The position numbers were made by a program, and so were the translations under genes. Positions 62,071 to 64,000 of a stretch of DNA of 64,000 nt are shown here, piece after piece (positions within the stretch are counted from its first letter, which is position 1; the number at the start of each line of letters is the position of its first letter). This stretch comes from Thiodiazotropha sp050305975 (GTDB lineage: Bacteria > Pseudomonadota > Gammaproteobacteria > Chromatiales > Chromatiaceae), in assembly GCA_050305975.1 (NCBI GenBank), contig JBNLGI010000231.1:87469-151468 (forward strand). The letters run 5' to 3'. Below the pieces are notes generated by a model. It saw only the letters and a list, made by a program, of their open reading frames with translations. It had not been told where the DNA came from and did not search any database.

Positions 62071-62091
62071 GGGGGCCTTTGGCCCCCTTTT
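62071..62091 (+). terminator. Terminator after the DUF3653-like gene
   Basis: GGGGGCC / GGCCCCC with a TTT loop, followed by TTTT (62088-62091), five bases after the stop codon. Confidence 0.88.
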
Positions 62092-62316
62092 CCATAACGC
62101 CGGCTTCCTAGCATCAAGTTTCTCTGCTAACCTCATGATTAATCGATGGATTACTCATGTGACAGGAAGCGCTCCCTCCTGATGAGTCAATTTTCTTCCC
62201 TACAGGTTAAATAGCCCGCTTCCGAATGAAGGAACAGAGTGAGAACTTTTAGCTGTATATCTCGTTATTTGTGCCAGCGTCATATTCCATTATTTATGCT
62301 GGCTAGATAGCCACCT

Positions 62317-62323
62317 GTTAGAT
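62317..62323 (+). other. Cassette-array left boundary core site (GTTAGAT)
   Basis: GTTAGAT fits the integron core GTTRRRY. Its last six bases are complementary to the start of the attC box ATCTAAC at 62747-62753, as expected if both came from one circular cassette. The sequence upstream does not form an attC hairpin with it, so it may be an attI-like site or a secondary insertion site. A separate inverted repeat GCCAGC / GCTGGC lies just upstream (about 62274-62302). Confidence 0.65.
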
Positions 62324-62824
62324 TTAAGGAGATCGAAGTATGAGTGCCACTCAGATTACGGAAGCAGAATTGATTGCTTGTTTACAAAAGGCAACAAAAG
62401 TGGGCTCCGAAGCTGCCAATAAGCGGGTTGTGGAACTAGCAAAAATCAAAGTATCAGAAGGGAAATTACTGGATGCGTGCGGTGGTTCAACGCTCACGAT
62501 ATATGTCGATGGCCGAACAAAAACAGGTAGGTTGTTATCGAAATTAACTGCCGAAGGTATCCGCGTGAGCAAAGCTTATCAAGGTGGGTATTCTGTTAAT
62601 CTCCCTTATGAAATAACGATTATCCCACCTGTGAATGGCCAAGAGCAGTCAATTTACTATGCTGCAGACTCCGCTGCAGCTAAACTCATTAGCAATTGTC
62701 TCGGGGCTAAAGTTTACGCTTCTGCTTATGATTCGTAGGGAAGAAAATCTAACAAGTAGGTCATGTCGCTCACTTCGTTCGCTGGGACGCTCCGCCTACG
62801 GCTCCACGCCCCATACCTTGATCG
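62318..62824 (+). mobile_element. Integron gene cassette 1
   Basis: The unit runs from TTAGAT to the G of the attC core at 62824, contains one gene and ends with an attC site whose R'' box (ATCTAAC) is complementary to the cassette's own left end. This pairing is the signature of a mobile cassette. Confidence 0.8.
62340..62738 (+). CDS. Cassette gene, unknown function
   Basis: 132 residues, cytoplasmic, no domain recognised (ELIACLQKATKVGSEAANKR, TLTIYVDGRTKTGRLLSKL, YYAADSAAAKLISNCLGA). AAGGAG upstream gives a good ribosome binding site. GC content and codon use are lower than in the rest of the chromosome, as is usual for cassette genes. Confidence 0.75.
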   Translation: MSATQITEAELIACLQKATKVGSEAANKRVVELAKIKVSEGKLLDACGGSTLTIYVDGRTKTGRLLSKLTAEGIRVSKAYQGGYSVNLPYEITIIPPVNGQEQSIYYAADSAAAKLISNCLGAKVYASAYDS

Positions 62825-62830
62825 TTATGC
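62747..62830 (+). repeat. attC recombination site 1
   Basis: R'' box ATCTAAC at 62747-62753 and R' box GTTATGC at 62824-62830 bracket an 84-base imperfect palindrome with inner arms AGGTCATG / CATACCT. This is the layout of an integron attC site. The start codon of the next gene lies in the R' box. Confidence 0.85.
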
Positions 62831-63305
62831 ATAAATGGAGGAATAGCATATTTAGATATATTGTTCTCTTCATGGTGGCCTTCTCTATGAAGGCAACTAG
62901 TAGTGAACTTGTATGCGATGTAAAAGGCGTACATTACGGCGAATGGCATGGAGATAAGCTCTGGCTTGATAATTTTAAAGAAAAGAATCACCAGGTTTAT
63001 AAACTGCGTTTCGTCACAGGAAATACTCCAAAAACTTCCTATTTTGATGACGAAAAAAAGGAATGGGTATGGGATAGTCTATCAGTCATTAAAACGAAGA
63101 AAGGAGTTATTTATTATGGCGCATTGGCAGAAGGTGGTTTTGTATCAGCTGTCCTCAATAACGACGAGAGTAAAATCGTTGTTAATTATATCAGCAGCGA
63201 AGGTGAATATATAAAGAAAGAATTCACTAACTCAAATACTGAATTCGCTGAATGCACGAAATTGTAAATGCATATCGCTATCGCTCGCCTCAATGAGCCC
63301 AGCAA
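62825..63305 (+). mobile_element. Integron gene cassette 2 (right attC degenerate)
   Basis: Starts with TTATGC at the attC 1 crossover and contains one gene. The expected matching R'' box would be GCATAAC; the sequence at 63270-63276 is GCATATC, so the right site looks decayed. Assignment as a cassette rests mainly on the left boundary and its position. Confidence 0.6.
62827..63267 (+). CDS. Cassette gene, exported protein of unknown function
   Basis: 146 residues with a signal peptide (SIFRYIVLFMVAFSMKATS) and a beta-rich mature part (GVHYGEWHGDKLWLDNFKE, KKGVIYYGALAEGGFVSAV). ATG 62827 lies in the attC R' box, so translation starts exactly at the cassette boundary. No good ribosome binding site is visible; a start at the ATG near the end of the signal peptide is less likely. 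Confidence 0.7.
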   Translation: MHKWRNSIFRYIVLFMVAFSMKATSSELVCDVKGVHYGEWHGDKLWLDNFKEKNHQVYKLRFVTGNTPKTSYFDDEKKEWVWDSLSVIKTKKGVIYYGALAEGGFVSAVLNNDESKIVVNYISSEGEYIKKEFTNSNTEFAECTKL

Positions 63306-63311
63306 TTATGT
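63270..63311 (+). repeat. Degenerate attC-like site 2
   Basis: GCATATC (63270-63276) and ATTATGT (63305-63311) bracket a 42-base segment with small inner arms (GCT / AGC, GCTC / GAGC). Both boxes deviate by one base from the core consensus and the site is short; it is probably inactive or truncated. Confidence 0.45.
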
Positions 63312-63815
63312 GTAAAAATGGAAGAAACATGATGAAATTACTATTTATTGTAATAGCCGTATTTACAGCAAGTACAGCTTATGCAGAGCCGATTGTAGAT
63401 GTTCTGAAAATAGCCGGAAAGTCAGAAAGTGAAGTCGAAAGCTATCTTGGTGCCCCTGAGTCTTGTGGTGAAAGCAAATATGGTAATAAGTGCCAATACA
63501 CTAAAGGCGAAACAGAAATTGTATTTATAAAAGGCAAAGCCGACTGGATAACTATTGAGGGAATTGATTCAGTTCCGTTCTCAAAAACAGCGCTAACCGT
63601 ACTTGGTTTAAAAGAAGCTACTCCGTCATATAAAAATAATTTCACGCTGCGCTGGAATTCCATACAGGGCTTAATTGAGGTCTCTTTGTTTAAGGGTGAA
63701 TCTAACTCAGACTATGCGTATATCAAAACTAAAACCAAATAAAAACATAACACGGCGATCAAAATGAACTCAAATCCCGCTGCGCTCCATTTGCGCCCTT
63801 TAGCTTGGCAATATG
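63306..63815 (+). mobile_element. Integron gene cassette 3
   Basis: The left end TTATGT is complementary to the R'' box of the attC at 63745 (ACATAAC), as in a true cassette. It contains one gene, 63329-63742. Confidence 0.7.
63329..63742 (+). CDS. Cassette gene, exported protein of unknown function
   Basis: 137 residues with signal peptide (MMKLLFIVIAVFTASTAYA) and a mature domain with two Cys (ESCGESKYGNKCQYTKGETE) that could pair. GGAAGAAAC precedes ATG 63329. It stops just before attC 3. Confidence 0.75.
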   Translation: MMKLLFIVIAVFTASTAYAEPIVDVLKIAGKSESEVESYLGAPESCGESKYGNKCQYTKGETEIVFIKGKADWITIEGIDSVPFSKTALTVLGLKEATPSYKNNFTLRWNSIQGLIEVSLFKGESNSDYAYIKTKTK

Positions 63816-63821
63816 TTATGT
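63745..63821 (+). repeat. attC recombination site 3
   Basis: ACATAACA (63745-63752) and TGTTATGT (63814-63821) are perfectly complementary 8-base ends, with inner arms GGCG..AAAATG / CATTTG-CGCC. The 77-base length and the GTTATGT core are typical of attC. Confidence 0.82.
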
Positions 63822-63910
63822 ACCTTACACCACCTACAATATAGAGAGCATGGATGATTGGTATGCATCCGGTAATCCCGTCTTGAGCTACTCGCCACGC
63901 TGAACCGATA

Positions 63911-63936
63911 GTGTCCACTTATTTTTAAGTGGACAC
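63911..63936. repeat. Perfect inverted repeat before the transposase start
   Basis: GTGTCCACTTA / TAAGTGGACAC with a TTTT loop. It lies 5 bases before a probable transposase start codon and could be part of an insertion sequence end or a hairpin that limits its expression. Confidence 0.65.
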
Positions 63937-63941
63937 CTATT

Positions 63942-64000
63942 ATGAGCAGTTTAAGCGCACCTCAAGCCCCTCGGAAACGCCGCCGGTATACAAAGGCATT
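63942..64000 (+). CDS. Probable transposase or IS accessory protein, 3' end outside window
   Basis: Only 19 full codons are visible (SSLSAPQAPRKRRRYTKA). An N terminus with RKRRRYT followed by a hydrophobic residue is common in the small HTH protein of IS66- or IS3-type elements. The family cannot be fixed from this length. Confidence 0.45.
   Translation, partial: MSSLSAPQAPRKRRRYTKA

Noticed and set aside
1..64000. tRNA, rRNA genes and CRISPR arrays
   Set aside because: Scanning by eye gave no cloverleaf with CCA end, no rRNA-like stretch and no regularly spaced repeats; a covariance search would be needed to exclude a tRNA fully.

Overview
The window looks like a GC-rich chromosomal segment of a gammaproteobacterium, probably an aquatic or sediment organism with redox and sulfur metabolism. 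The main clue is a dif-like site at 61552-61579 that matches, as I recall it, the Escherichia coli dif sequence over 22 consecutive bases. NhaR, an Mrp-type antiporter operon, TonB-dependent and OprP-type outer membrane proteins and a persulfide dioxygenase operon fit this. The species cannot be named from the sequence.

Layout. 1-5.8 kb: an NtrB/NtrC-type two-component pair (left gene cut by the window edge), a Sel1-repeat protein and two exported beta-propeller proteins. 5.85-6.3 kb: a small exported protein. 6.7-17.9 kb: a 2036-residue multicopper oxidase of the MofA-like type, a YVTN-propeller protein, two SCO copper chaperones and a cytochrome c fused to a periplasmic binding protein; this reads as one extracytoplasmic copper/redox locus. 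18-34.5 kb: a regulatory block with a LuxR-type regulator, three NtrC-type proteins (one degenerate), a histidine kinase, a receiver domain fused to a P-loop domain, an ABC exporter, an esterase-like hydrolase, an OprP-like porin and a large exported Ig/PKD-like protein. 34.8-40 kb: a TonB receptor, a 1.5 kb AT-rich gap and a rhodanese/persulfide dioxygenase operon. 40.3-50.9 kb: nhaR, a universal stress protein, an eight-gene Mrp-like operon and, upstream, a ribosome hibernation-type pair (HPF-like plus baeRF-like).

51.48-61.57 kb: a compact prophage of about 10,072 bp bounded by two dif-like sites. It has an HUH rolling-circle replication protein, an FtsK/HerA-type packaging ATPase, a capsid-like protein of 281 residues, many small membrane proteins, two tiny very basic proteins, a virion lysozyme-like protein and a 3-TM holin. 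There is no integrase gene and no tail gene. Size, gene content and the HUH/ATPase/capsid set point to a tailless, membrane-containing phage related to corticovirus PM2 that uses the host XerC/XerD system to enter dif. This is the most striking system in the window.

61.6-64 kb: a second copy of a phage-type gene found in the prophage, then a run of integron-type gene cassettes (at least two convincing attC sites and one degenerate one, with matching cassette end boxes) with no integrase in view, and finally the start of a probable transposase. The chromosome near dif therefore seems to have collected several kinds of site-specific mobile DNA. Function assignments rest on motif reading only; no alignment or search was run.
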